Notes: generated from the letters alone by a model not told the origin. Numbered from the stretch's first letter, positions 7,299-17,650 are shown. The stretch: 64,000 nt of DNA from Ornithinimicrobium pratense (GCF_008843165.1 NZ_CP044427.1:248001-312000), one strand, 5' to 3'. Numbers and translations are program-made.

Positions 7299-7835
7299 AT
7301 GGACGACGCACAGATGCTCGAGGACCGGCTGCTCAGGCTCGAGGGCCTGCAAGAGGTACACCGGCTCATCGCCGAGTACAGCCACGGCGCTGACAAGCGA
7401 GAGCTGCAGCGGTTTCTCGCCGTCTGGCATGAGGACGCCGTCTGGGACGTTGGCGTGGCCAGATTCACGGGGATAGAGGAGATCGCGATGGCGATCCAGC
7501 GGCAGTGGGCCGCGCAACCTGTGATGACGCATTGGGCGGCGAACATCTCGGTCGACCTTGCACTTGGGAGCACGCGAGCCCACGCGCTAGTCGATACGGA
7601 CACCCTGACTCAACTGACCTCCGGGGACTGGCTTCAGTCGGCGGGCACCTACCATGACGTGCTCGAACTCAGGGATGGTCACTGGGGATTCGTTGAACGC
7701 CGGGCCGAGGCGCACTTCAGCCTGGCGCTGGCGCCAGGAGCTCAAGAGGAGGGGCGTGATAGGCGTACCGACAGCGGCAGAAGTGAGCACCCTCCGGTGC
7801 ATGTCAGGGAAGAACGGTCGCCTGGTGGTAGATGA
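7299..7835 (+). CDS. SnoaL/NTF2-like domain protein
   Basis: A 178-aa protein with a SnoaL_4-type alpha+beta fold: LEGLQEVHRLIAEYSHGADKRELQRFLAVWHEDAVWDVG fits the helical start of the cone, and HWAANISVDL, TYHDVLEL and HWGFVERRAEAHFS fit its strands. Related proteins are isomerases, cyclases, dehydratases or ligand binders; no substrate can be read. The last 30 residues are Arg/Gly-rich and lie outside the fold, so a late frameshift is possible. ATG 7299 sits 6 nt after CACGAT with no Shine-Dalgarno; GTG 7293 is an alternative. It overlaps the convergent next gene by 32 nt. Confidence 0.7.
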   Translation: MDDAQMLEDRLLRLEGLQEVHRLIAEYSHGADKRELQRFLAVWHEDAVWDVGVARFTGIEEIAMAIQRQWAAQPVMTHWAANISVDLALGSTRAHALVDTDTLTQLTSGDWLQSAGTYHDVLELRDGHWGFVERRAEAHFSLALAPGAQEEGRDRRTDSGRSEHPPVHVREERSPGGR

Positions 7836-8169
7836 GCTGCCAGCGGCCGTCACGTCGCTGCCACAGTGAGGTTCGACGAGCGCGACGATCCTTGCGAGTC
7901 GAGTCCCAGAACACTTGAATCATGTCCTCGGTGAGCTGGCGGCCCGTCAAGTTGTCAATGCGTATGCCTGCCGTGCTGGGGTCAGCGGTCTCCTGGACCA
8001 GGAGGTCGAGGATGGACCGCCGGTCCCAACGCCGGCCCGAGGCGCCGATCTCGATGAAGGTTGGTGACAGCAGTTTTCGGAGTCGGTCCGCGTCGCCACG
8101 TGTTGACGGGGATTGGAGCTCGCGTTCAAGTTCGAGTACGCAGCGCAGGTCGTCGTCGATCGTTCTCAT
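7804..8169 (-). CDS. NTF2-like (DUF4440-type) protein
   Basis: A 121-aa single-domain protein. The pattern ELERELQSPSTRGDADRLRKLLSPTFIEIGASGRRWDRRSIL, then a middle region ending QVFWDS and a final strand GRWQLIYHQATVLP, is typical of the DUF4440/SnoaL family of small cone-shaped proteins. Function unknown. It is a second NTF2-like protein tail-to-tail with another one, which may reflect gene clustering in this accessory region rather than duplication, since the two are not obviously similar. Confidence 0.75.
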   Translation of the reverse strand: MRTIDDDLRCVLELERELQSPSTRGDADRLRKLLSPTFIEIGASGRRWDRRSILDLLVQETADPSTAGIRIDNLTGRQLTEDMIQVFWDSTRKDRRARRTSLWQRRDGRWQLIYHQATVLP

Positions 8170-8200
8170 GACAACGGATCATCTATCAGGCGGTGGGAGC

Positions 8201-8836
8201 TCAAGCCTTTGCGGCACGGGCAGATCCGGACGTCAACCGTTCCAGCCAGGGGTGGGTCGGAGAGGTTCGTGCGATGGCGTCGTGGAGCCACGTGCGCTGG
8301 GCGGGAGCGAGGTGCGGGATGGTGGCGTGGAGGTCGTGCTCGTCCTTGGGGTGAGGTGATCGGGACTTGTGGAAGAGTTGCACCTCGGGCGCCAGGTAGG
8401 GGATGCCCGAGGACGACACCCGACGCGTGTCCGCAAGGCTCATGCGAATCCGCGGGTCTCGCCGAGACACCCAGTGGCTGCCGTCGGACTCGTCGATCAT
8501 GAACTGGACCTGCCACGGGCCGTCGGCGTCTTTGCGGCACCAGATGTCGTGCACGCTGGTCGGCAGAGTTTGGCCGGGCAGCCAGCGGCGCAACGCTCCA
8601 GGTGGGTGGGCTGCGTAAATCTCCCAGTCGTGCAGGCGTTCCTGGATCATGTGCTGGTCTGCACGCAGGACGAGAACGTCGATGTCGGCGTGTGTGCGGG
8701 TCTGTCGACCCACGAACAGGTCGATGGCCCAACCGCCTGCCACGAGCCATGGGCGATCCGCGCCTCCCAGCACGACCTTGACCTCTGCCGGGGACAGGCG
8801 CGACCAGGGTGCAGTGACATCTGGTTCGGCTCCCAT
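8201..8836 (-). CDS. Nucleotidyltransferase-like protein (LinB/ANT(2'')-like fold)
   Basis: About 211 aa. WLVAGGWAIDLFVGRQTRTHADIDVLV is the GG[WG]-x-D...R-x-H-x-D-[IL]-D core of the minimal nucleotidyltransferase family that includes aminoglycoside 2''-adenylyltransferases and amino-acid transporter-type homologues. Later blocks (WQVQFMIDE, RIRMSLADTR, GIPYLAPEVQLFHKSR, KDEHDLHATIPHL) match chromosomal members of that family. Resistance or tRNA/protein nucleotidylylation cannot be distinguished. The start is uncertain: ATG 8836 or 8863, neither with a clear ribosome site. Confidence 0.72.
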   Translation of the reverse strand: MGAEPDVTAPWSRLSPAEVKVVLGGADRPWLVAGGWAIDLFVGRQTRTHADIDVLVLRADQHMIQERLHDWEIYAAHPPGALRRWLPGQTLPTSVHDIWCRKDADGPWQVQFMIDESDGSHWVSRRDPRIRMSLADTRRVSSSGIPYLAPEVQLFHKSRSPHPKDEHDLHATIPHLAPAQRTWLHDAIARTSPTHPWLERLTSGSARAAKA

Positions 8837-9096
8837 CACGACAGCCTGGCACGGTGTCCCCACCGTCGGGAATGCGGCACGAGCGCGCGCGTGGTCAGAA
8901 CCCGGTCCTGGGTTTCAAGAACTCGTGTTGCCCTCGCATCTCGACCATAGGATGGCAGGCAGCAACAGCATGCGCGCTCGTGTCAGGTCCTCGTCTGGTT
9001 CCACGATCTGGACGGGGGTGAAGGGCGGCGCCGGGCCACCCTTGTGCTTACTCCGGGGGGTGAACTGCGGCCCCCGGGCGATGTGGAGGCTGAGCG

Positions 9097-9849
9097 ATGA
9101 TCACCATCGGCGAGAACGTGGTGGCCTGTGGGCGCCTGGTGGAGCGGGAGGATTACGGTGCTTCTCTGGGGTTCTGGGGTGGCGGGAGTGAGCCGTGGCC
9201 CGATGGAGTCGTGGCCCCACGTGAGTACCCGGCGGTGCAGCTTGTCGTGGCCAGCCCTGCGCTGAATCTCAGCCCACTTCGAGGCAGTAACGTCGAGGTG
9301 CGGGGCCGGTGGGGGGCGGAGGGGCGGATCCATGTGGACCGGGTGGCACCCGTTCGAGGTTCGCGCCCTAGCGGCCCTGTCGCTCCCCGAGCAGGGATTG
9401 GGACCCGGCATGCCCGGAAGCGCAGCGAGCGCATGGCCGCTGCCGAGGATCCGCTGTTCCACTCTGGTGATGTTCTCTGGCGCTTTCTCGGCGCCGGCCC
9501 CCAGGATGGCGGTGCGGTGATCAGGCAGCGCGGCAGCGACCGGGAGCGTGTCGACGAACTCGTTCAGGTCTACGCCCAAGAGCGTCTCGGCGTTCCGGTC
9601 ACGGTGCACGAGAGCCGTCATACCTGGCAGGAGCTGGAGGACGCCCAAGCAGCACTTGTCGACCTGCCCGACCACCAGAAGGCCTCTTTGGGAATGGGTT
9701 TGAATGAGGATCGGTCTGATGTGCGTTTGGTCGTCGAGCTCCTGTACCCCACCGCAGAAATCTTGGCCAAGCTGGAGGATCTACCGGAGAGCATTGTCCA
9801 GGTGAACTATCTCGTTCGGTCGCTGCGAGAGGTGTCTGAGCCCGCCTGA
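9097..9849 (+). CDS. Hypothetical protein
   Basis: A 250-aa protein with no domain I recognise. The first 110 residues alternate short strands (GENVVACGRLVERE, AVQLVVASPALN, NVEVRGRWG, RIHVDRVAPV) and could form a small beta barrel. The second half is charged and helical (ERVDELVQVYAQERLG, HTWQELEDAQAALVD). ATG 9097 follows TGGAGG. The gene lies in the less GC-rich accessory region without operon partners. Confidence 0.55.
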   Translation: MITIGENVVACGRLVEREDYGASLGFWGGGSEPWPDGVVAPREYPAVQLVVASPALNLSPLRGSNVEVRGRWGAEGRIHVDRVAPVRGSRPSGPVAPRAGIGTRHARKRSERMAAAEDPLFHSGDVLWRFLGAGPQDGGAVIRQRGSDRERVDELVQVYAQERLGVPVTVHESRHTWQELEDAQAALVDLPDHQKASLGMGLNEDRSDVRLVVELLYPTAEILAKLEDLPESIVQVNYLVRSLREVSEPA

Positions 9850-9916
9850 CACTAGGTGGCAGTAGTGGTAGATGGGGGCCATGCTGCGTCGTTAGGTTGA
9901 GCGCTATGGTCACAGC

Positions 9917-10468
9917 ATGGCTATGGTCACTAGCACACACCGCGCGCGGGTCGCGTCAGGCAGTCGGAAGACGGCTGAGCGGGAACGGATGTTGACGCTG
10001 GTTGCGGCAGGCCTGGGCGCCTTTTTGCCGCTGCTTCCCTCGCTATTCACCGGGGCCAATGCGCTCACTTACTTCGCGATCCCGTGGGGCGTGGTCATCG
10101 CTTGTTTGGGGTGCGCAGCAGTCAGCCGGGTCTTGGTGGGGGCTTGGCTGCACTGGTTCGGTGCTGCAGCACTTGTCGCTGTCTTGGTGCTCTTACCGAT
10201 CACGCAGCTTATGGGACTGTGGGCAGCGCTCGGATGCGGTGTTCTCCTGGTCGGTCTTATGCGTAGGGACCTGTGGATCATCTTGGCTGGCACCGCGACG
10301 GCCTGCGTTGGGACGATCCTTCCTGACTGGCCAGCTGCCTACTCTGATTATGTTCCTAGCGCTAACCAGACCGATTGGCCAACGATCCAAGCCCTGGTCG
10401 CGTTCTCGATTCTGTCTCTCGTAGGACTCGGAAGTTGGGGGAGCAGTCGCAGACGTACCGGTGATTAG
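9917..10468 (+). CDS. Hypothetical integral membrane protein
   Basis: A 183-aa protein with a basic N-terminus (HRARVASGSRKTAERER) followed by about five hydrophobic helices (around residues 26-45, 50-72, 80-95, 100-130 and 155-175) and a basic tail (GSSRRRTGD). No family recognised. Position alone between unknown genes gives no role. Confidence 0.6.
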   Translation: MAMVTSTHRARVASGSRKTAERERMLTLVAAGLGAFLPLLPSLFTGANALTYFAIPWGVVIACLGCAAVSRVLVGAWLHWFGAAALVAVLVLLPITQLMGLWAALGCGVLLVGLMRRDLWIILAGTATACVGTILPDWPAAYSDYVPSANQTDWPTIQALVAFSILSLVGLGSWGSSRRRTGD

Positions 10469-10517
10469 CGACCAATTTGCAGTTCTTAGACCCGGAGCAC
10501 TTCACCTCCCGTTAAGA

Positions 10518-10523
10518 TATCCT
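10518..10523 (+). promoter_or_regulatory. -10 box of the P-loop kinase-like gene
   Basis: TATCCT lies 6 nt before ATG 10530 and no Shine-Dalgarno sequence precedes the start, so a leaderless transcript is expected. Confidence 0.45.
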
Positions 10524-10529
10524 TGCTGG

Positions 10530-11087
10530 ATGTTCAGGGCGCAGCGCGTGCTGCTTTACGGGGTAACGGGGTCCGGCAAGACCACGCTAGCCCGGACGCT
10601 GGGGGTGGCGACGGGGTTGCCGTGGTACTCGGCGGACGACGAGATCGGGTGGTTGCCCTCTTGGTGCGAGCGGCCCACCGATGAACAGCGAGCCCTGGCC
10701 AAGGCGATCTCGGACCAGCCCGCGTGGATCCTGGACACGGCCTACGGGAAGTGGAAGGACGTCGTGGTTCCGCGTGCGCAGCTTGTCGTGGCTCTCGACT
10801 ATCCGCGACGTGTGTCGTTGCGGCGGCTCCTCCAGCGGACCGTGTCACGGATCCTGACTCGTGAGGCTGTCTGTAACGGCAACGTCGAATCGTTCCGCCA
10901 AGCGCTGTCCCGGGACTCCATCCTCCTTTGGCATTTCCGCAGCTTCGAACGCAAGAGGAGGCGAATAGCGGAGATGTATGCCGATCCTGACGGTCCCAGG
11001 GTGATCCGCCTGTCATCACCTGAACAGACTCGGCGATGGATGGCCGACGTCGAGCGTCAGGGCCTCCCACTGGTCGACAGTCGATAA
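10530..11087 (+). CDS. P-loop kinase-like protein (adenylate kinase/topology-modulation type)
   Basis: A 185-aa protein with Walker A GVTGSGKTTLARTLG near residue 12 and the segment SADDEIGWLPSWCERPTDEQRALAKAI typical of 'AAA family/topology modulation' P-loop proteins. WILDTAYGKWKDVVVPRAQLVVALDYPRR carries the Walker B-like strand. RRLLQRTVSRILTR is a lid-like Arg-rich segment. Members of this family are probably small-molecule kinases, but substrates are mostly unknown. ATG 10530 is chosen from the -10 box spacing. Confidence 0.75.
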   Translation: MFRAQRVLLYGVTGSGKTTLARTLGVATGLPWYSADDEIGWLPSWCERPTDEQRALAKAISDQPAWILDTAYGKWKDVVVPRAQLVVALDYPRRVSLRRLLQRTVSRILTREAVCNGNVESFRQALSRDSILLWHFRSFERKRRRIAEMYADPDGPRVIRLSSPEQTRRWMADVERQGLPLVDSR

Positions 11088-11494
11088 CCGCACATGGGCG
11101 CGGTTCCGCAGGCGACCGAATGGCCCGCGGCATGCGCGTGCGCGTCGCCTTGGCACCTACTGACGTCGTCGTGAAGCAGACATGCGATTAGCCGTCCACG
11201 GCAGACGAGCCCAATCGCGCTTGCTGCTGCGCTACCCGCAAGCAAGCCGATGAAAAGTCCGTCCTTCTCAGCCGACTGCGCGAGATGCTGCAAGGCCGGG
11301 CCAAGGACGCGAACCCAGGCGGAGGCCGCAAGAGCCAAATTCTGCCGGGGGGCCGCGGCGGGAAACCGCATTCAGAGATCCCCAATCGCCGTCGCTCATG
11401 GGCACAGTCTGATACCCAACCCACCAAGCGAGCCTGATCCCGTCGGCCACTCGTGATTGCCCACCGAACACGCGGCAGGAAGCGTGCGTCTGGC
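11088..11494. other. 407-bp stretch without a supported gene
   Basis: A minus-strand frame here contains a short hydrophobic segment (DGLFIGLLAGSAAASAIGLV) that could be a relic of a membrane protein. It has no ribosome site, no recognisable family and composition no different from the flanking noncoding DNA, so I do not call it a gene. Confidence 0.4.
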
Positions 11495-12004
11495 TCAGTC
11501 GCCGAACACTGACCAGCAGATGTCGTTTCGCCGGGCTTGATCCTCGACCATCAGGGCGGAAAGGTGCTCAGGGACCTGCGCGCGTTGCCAGTCGCGTTCG
11601 GCGCGGCGAGCATGGGGGTCGTTGGGCTCTGCAGCCTGGACGGCTTTGATCGCGTAGGCGGCGGCGCCGAGGTCGTGCTCGGGGACGTGTCCCACGCAGG
11701 CTGCCTGTCCAGCGGCGTAGGCGGCGAACCGGGATGCTCCCTGCAACGTCCGGGCGGCACCCATGGCATGCCCCCCGGCCGCCCTGGCCTGCATCGTGCC
11801 TATGTCTCCTGTCGCCCACGAACGCGCGGCAAGGATCGCGTCGCGAGGGCGGGTATCGCCAGGGACCTCCTGCTCGAAGAGGTGCAGCACATGGCTGGCA
11901 CAGTCAGCGGCCCATAGGGCCAGGAGCGCGTGATCCTCCTCGGTCAGGAGCCCACCGCGTCTGACCGTGATCAGACGGGGGTCTCGCACCTTCGCAAGGA
12001 TCAC
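11495..12004 (-). CDS. Imm5-like putative immunity protein
   Basis: A 169-aa, mostly helical protein. The pattern DCASHVLHLFEQEVPGDTRPRDAILAARSWATGDIG, followed by repeated Ala-rich helices (AAGGHAMGAARTLQG, AAYAAGQAACVGHVPEHDLGAAAYAIKAVQAA), matches the Imm-5 family of putative immunity proteins found near polymorphic toxins. Such proteins neutralise a cognate toxin domain. No toxin gene is visible within several kb on either side, so it is an orphan here. The start ATG is at 12004. Confidence 0.75.
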   Translation of the reverse strand: MILAKVRDPRLITVRRGGLLTEEDHALLALWAADCASHVLHLFEQEVPGDTRPRDAILAARSWATGDIGTMQARAAGGHAMGAARTLQGASRFAAYAAGQAACVGHVPEHDLGAAAYAIKAVQAAEPNDPHARRAERDWQRAQVPEHLSALMVEDQARRNDICWSVFGD

Positions 12005-12496
12005 TAACCCATCCTGGCACCTGTCCTCTCCGGCGCGGACGGGCTGTCAGGTCCGTGGTGCACGCGAAAGGGTATCTACGCGGTAGAGACGGACGTTGGT
12101 CGACTTGGCCAACGGTAGGTTCGACCATGGGTAAGTACTGGGACCGCACGCTCGAGTACCTGGGTTTCCGACGACCGCAGCGCGATGGTTATCACCAGTC
12201 GCGGCACCGGTGGATATGCGATCGTTTCGGCGCGATGGTCCAGCCTGAACAGCAGGACCAGCACGATGCTGGGCATCACCGGCCTCCGCGGCTCCTCGTG
12301 GGGCGATAACTGCCAGCGACGTTCGCCGGGAGATGGTGATCGTGCTGAGCCGACCTAGCCCGCGCGCGGCTGCGGCGACTGACCGGCCGCTGGCCACGGC
12401 TGCCAGACAGCTGGAGGCGCCGCACAGGCAACCGTCGTGCCAGGGTGCCTAGGTGAGGATGGAAGAGATACAGCCCGCACCCCAAGGAGGAACAAC
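12005..12496. other. 492-bp stretch; possible 60-aa leaderless ORF at 12127-12309
   Basis: The only candidate is a plus-strand ORF beginning MGKYWDRTLEYLGFRRP at ATG 12127, preceded 5 nt upstream by TAGGTT at about 12116-12121. Its C-terminal half is His/Gln/Arg-rich with no family match, so it may be an N-terminal relic. Nothing else is supportable. The last bases carry the AAGGAGG ribosome site of the SDR gene. Confidence 0.3.
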
Positions 12497-13279
12497 ATGA
12501 GCACCACCCCACTCGCCGTGATCACCGGCGCCTCGACGGGCATCGGTCTGGAGTTGGCGCGCGAGCTCGCCTCACGCGGCTACGACCTCGTCATCTGTGC
12601 CGATGAGCCGCAGATCGACTATGCAGCCGCCGAGGTCGCCGACGGGACCACCACCATGGCGGTCCAGGCCGACCTGGCGACCGAGGAGGGCGTCCAGCAG
12701 CTCATCGACCGGGTGCGCGGCCTCGGTCGGCCGGTCGACGTGCTCGCCCTCAACGCCGGCGTGGCCACGGGTGGACCTTTCCTGGAGGTGCCGTGGCGCG
12801 ACGACGCCCGGCTGGTAGCGCTCAATATCAACCACGTCCTGGCCGTCGCCAAGGACCTGCTGCCCGACATGGTGCAGCGCGGCAGCGGCCGCGTGCTGAT
12901 CACTTCCTCGATCGCGGGCACCATGCCGGGGCCGTGGTATGCCACCTACGCTGCGTCTAAGGCGTTCCTGCATTCCTTCGCAGAGGGGCTGCGCTTTGAA
13001 CTGCGGGAGACGGGCGTCACCGTGACCTCGCTCCTGCCCGGACCCACCGAGACTGAGTTCTTCGACCGGGGCGGCATGCAGGACACTGAGGTCTACGAAG
13101 CGAAGAAGGACGACCCGGCACAGGTGGCCAGAGACGGTGTCGAGGCCATGCTCAAGGGCGAGGACTCGGTCGTCGGCGGCTCGTTCAAGAACCGGCTCCA
13201 GGCCTTGGCCAGCAACTTGCTGCCCGAGCCGGTTAAGGCCCGCGTCCACTCCCAGATGACGAAGAAAAGGGACGAGTGA
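12497..13279 (+). CDS. SDR-family oxidoreductase
   Basis: A 260-aa short-chain dehydrogenase. The Rossmann motif is TGASTGIGLELA (near residue 10), the structural motif NAGVATGG replaces the usual NNAG, and the catalytic Ser-Tyr-Lys set is in ITSSIAG and YATYAASKAF. It probably uses NAD(P)H on an unidentified carbonyl or alcohol; the C-terminal region (VKARVHSQMTKKRDE) is divergent. ATG 12497 has an excellent AAGGAGG 7 nt upstream. It is the last intact gene before the HIT relic and the dnaK operon. Confidence 0.9.
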   Translation: MSTTPLAVITGASTGIGLELARELASRGYDLVICADEPQIDYAAAEVADGTTTMAVQADLATEEGVQQLIDRVRGLGRPVDVLALNAGVATGGPFLEVPWRDDARLVALNINHVLAVAKDLLPDMVQRGSGRVLITSSIAGTMPGPWYATYAASKAFLHSFAEGLRFELRETGVTVTSLLPGPTETEFFDRGGMQDTEVYEAKKDDPAQVARDGVEAMLKGEDSVVGGSFKNRLQALASNLLPEPVKARVHSQMTKKRDE

Positions 13280-13414
13280 CGGGGGGCTGCCGGCGGATGC
13301 GGCGAGACAACTGAAACCCGGGGAGACAGTCCAAGGCCTGTGGGAATGCCGTTCCACGTCGACGCGGTCAGCCGCGCGCGTTAACGGTCTTGTGGGTATG
13401 CAAGGGTGCGGGAT

Positions 13415-13610
13415 ATGACTGATTGGCGGACCGACCGTGTCGGATCGGCACTGCGCGGCCAGAATCCGACCTTTCTCAGTCGGCTACCTGGTGCCTTCGC
13501 CGTCAGTGGCGACGTTCAATGGCTGCCCGGCTACTGCTGCTAACCGATGAGCCCGAAGCCGACCGACTGTCCGATCTGCCGCGGACGCAGAACGACCCGC
13601 GGCAGATCCG
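13415..13610 (+). pseudogene. Frameshifted, truncated HIT-family (histidine triad) hydrolase relic
   Basis: Frame one, from ATG 13415, reads MTDWRTDRVGSALRGQNP through FAVSGDVQWLPGY and stops at TAA 13541-13543. The next frame continues directly with LLTDEPEADRLSDLPR. Joined, they match the N-terminal half of an actinobacterial diadenosine-polyphosphate-type HIT protein. Restoring one base near 13535 reconnects the frames. After about 13610 the family pattern disappears and the histidine triad is absent, so the gene is both frameshifted and truncated. Confidence 0.7.
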
Positions 13611-13832
13611 TGCGTCTGACCGCGCAGCACTGCGACTGGTTCGCCCCGTGGTGCCATGGGGGCTCCGAAAGCCTGGCTCGTCAGCCTGCTCGCCGGTCTG
13701 GGGTGGGTGGTCGGTTCAGCCCTGGTGACGCGTGAACCGCGGTCGATCGGACACACGCTCATTGGGACTCTCTGCCCGCTGTCCGGGGCCAGGTGACGTG
13801 GCGCGCTGCGGGAATGATCCAGTCAACCGAAG

Positions 13833-13855
13833 AGTTGAGCCTAGTGAACTCAACT
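13833..13855 (+). promoter_or_regulatory. HAIR operator for HspR upstream of dnaK
   Basis: A 23-bp inverted repeat, AGTTGAG-N9-CTCAACT. HspR binds HAIR elements of this type and represses dnaK operons in actinobacteria. The half-sites and spacing are identical to the site before clpB (32668-32690). hspR itself is the fourth gene of the operon, giving autoregulation. Confidence 0.85.
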
Positions 13856-13863
13856 TCGATGAG

Positions 13864-13883
13864 CCTGGGTTTGACAACCCAGG
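13864..13883 (+). promoter_or_regulatory. Perfect palindrome containing a TTGACA -35 box
   Basis: CCTGGGTT-TGAC-AACCCAGG has 8-bp arms and lies between the two HAIR-like repeats. TTGACA (13871-13876) falls at its centre and TAGGTT (13896-13901) can act as the -10, at a long 19-bp spacing. The palindrome could bind a second regulator that blocks the -35, or may be incidental. Confidence 0.45.
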
Positions 13884-13897
13884 GGCACCACCTCGTA

Positions 13898-13920
13898 GGT
13901 TGAGTGCAGACGTGTCAACC
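13898..13920 (+). promoter_or_regulatory. Second HAIR-like repeat over the dnaK -10 region
   Basis: GGTTGA-N11-TCAACC also spans 23 bp and keeps the TTGA/TCAA core of HAIR. It overlaps the putative -10 at 13896-13901. Two operators are known before some actinobacterial dnaK operons; this copy is weaker than the upstream one. Confidence 0.5.
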
Positions 13921-13972
13921 CCGCGTTGCGCCCGCCCGGGTGCGGCGCCCCGCAGACCAAGGAGAACATCAC

Positions 13973-15876
<1,904 letters not shown>

Positions 15877-15880
<4 letters not shown>

Positions 15881-16548
15881 GCGACACGGACAGGACCCCG
15901 ACCGGCGGTCCCTCCGAGGAGGAGACTGCCGGGAAGGGTCCGGTGATCCGCGACAAGCGCCGCATCGACCCTGAGACCGGTCAGCCCCGGCAGGCTGCGG
16001 ACCCGCAGCCGACCGTGCCGGAGGACGCCGGCGCGGTCCCTGGCGAGCAGTCCGGCCCCGGCGACGCCGGTGAGGCCGGCGGCCAGGACGACCCGCACCC
16101 CGACGCCCAACTGGCCGCTGAGCGGCTGGAGGAGATGCGGCGGATGCAGGCCGAGTTCGTCAACTTCCGCAACCGCACCCAGCGGGAGCGGGAGACGGAC
16201 CGGACTCGCGCCACCGGCGCCGTGGTGGAGGCGATGTTGCCCCTGCTGGACGACATCCACTCCGCCCGGGAGCACGGCGACCTGGAGGAGGGCACGCCGT
16301 TCGCAGCCATAGCCGACAAGCTGGAGGCGACGCTTGGCCGCTTCGGCGTCGAGCGCACCGGATTCGTCGGTGAGCCCTTCGACCCGACGGTGCACGAGGC
16401 CCTCATGCACCTGCCGGCCGACGGCCCCGGCGTCGAGCTCCCCGAGGGTGCGACGGAGATGACGGTCGTCCAGGTCATGCAGCCCGGTTTCAAGATCGGC
16501 GACCAGGTCGTGCGGGCCGCCCGGGTGGCGGTCGCCGACCCCAGCTGA
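15877..16548 (+). CDS. grpE: Nucleotide exchange factor GrpE
   Basis: A 223-aa protein. A long acidic/Pro-rich N-terminus (about 70 residues) precedes the dimerising coiled coil ([18 protein letters not shown], then [10 protein letters not shown]). The beta domain follows ([20 protein letters not shown]). It releases ADP from DnaK. GTG 15877 overlaps the dnaK stop (GTGA), so synthesis is coupled to DnaK. Confidence 0.96.
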
Positions 16549-16618
16549 CCCCGATGCGGGGCAGGCACGACATACCCGCTGACGAAGTGGGAGAGGATGA
16601 CAGGGAGGTGAGGACCGC

Positions 16619-17650
16619 ATGGTGAGCCAGGACTGGATGGACAAGGACTTCTACGCCATCCTCGGCGTCGAGAAGGATGTCGACGACAAGACGTTGAAGA
16701 AGACCTACCGCAAGCTTGCGCGGGAGTGGCACCCGGACTCCCGTCCGGGTGACAAGGCGGCGGAGCAACGTTTCAAGGACATCGGTGAGGCCTATGCGGT
16801 CCTCTCCGACCCCGAGAAGCGCAAGCAGTACGACGCCGTCCGCGCCATGGGCGGCGGTGCCCGCTTCACCGCCGGCGCCGGCAGCGCCGGCGGTGCCGGG
16901 GGTTTCGAGGACGTCTTCGCCCAAATGTTCGGCGGCGGTGGCGGTGCCCAGAACGTCCGCTTCGAGACCGGCGGCGGCGGCATAGACCTCGAGGACCTGC
17001 TCGGCGCCTTCGGCGGCGGCGGGTTCGGCGGTCAGCAGGGCTTCCCCGGGGGCTTTCCCGGCGGGAGCCAGGGCGGCTACGGGAGACGCGGTACGCCGCG
17101 GGGCCAGGACGTCGAGGCCCGCACGACCATCGACTTCAAGGCTGCCGTCAACGGCGACACCGTCACGCTGAGCAAGCCCGACGGCGGCACGGTCAGCACG
17201 CGGATCCCCGCCGGCGTCAAGGACGGCCAGAAGATCCGGTTGCGCGGCAAGGGCCTGCCCTCGCCCGTGCAGGGCGGCGAGCCGGGCGACATGTACCTGC
17301 ATGTCACGGTGGCTCCCCACCCGGTCTTCGGGCGGGACGGGCTCAACCTCACCGTCGACGTGCCGGTCACCTTCGCCGAGGCCGCCCTGGGCGCGACCGT
17401 CCAGGTGCCCACGCTCGACGGCCCGCCCGTCAAGGTCAGAGTCGCGCCGGGCACCCCCTCTGGGCGCGTGCTGCGGGTCAAGGGCCGCGGCATCGCCGCC
17501 AAGAGCACCACCGGCGACCTGCTCGCCAAGGTGCAGGTCGTGGTCCCGCAGCGGTTGTCCGACAAGGCACGGGAAGCCGTGGAGGCACTCCAGGCCGAGG
17601 ACGGCGGCGCGGACCCCCGGGCCGAGCTGCTGCGGCGGGCGGGGACGTGA
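16619..17650 (+). CDS. dnaJ: DnaJ-type co-chaperone lacking the zinc finger (CbpA-like architecture)
   Basis: A 343-aa protein. The J domain (residues about 8-75) keeps the HPD motif ([11 protein letters not shown]) that stimulates DnaK ATPase. A long Gly/Phe region follows ([18 protein letters not shown]), then directly the C-terminal substrate-binding domain ([15 protein letters not shown] onward). The four CxxCxGxG repeats of type I DnaJ are absent, so this is a type II/CbpA-like protein placed in the dnaK operon. ATG 16619 follows GGGAGGTGAGGA. The stop overlaps the hspR start. Confidence 0.93.
   Translation: MVSQDWMDKDFYAILGVEKDVDDKTLKKTYRKLAREWHPDSRPGDKAAEQRFKDIGEAYAVLSDPEKRKQYDAVRAMGGGARFTAGAGSAGGAGGFEDVFAQMFGGGGGAQNVRFETGGGGIDLEDLLGAFGGGGFGGQQGFPGGFPGGSQGGYGRRGTPRGQDVEARTTIDFKAAVNGDTVTLSKPDGGTVSTRIPAGVKDGQKIRLRGKGLPSPVQGGEPGDMYLHVTVAPHPVFGRDGLNLTVDVPVTFAEAALGATVQVPTLDGPPVKVRVAPGTPSGRVLRVKGRGIAAKSTTGDLLAKVQVVVPQRLSDKAREAVEALQAEDGGADPRAELLRRAGT

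Noticed and set aside
7127..7603. 158-codon minus-strand frame as a full gene
   Set aside because: Only its last 33 codons look like a hydrolase tail; the rest is antisense to the SnoaL-like gene.
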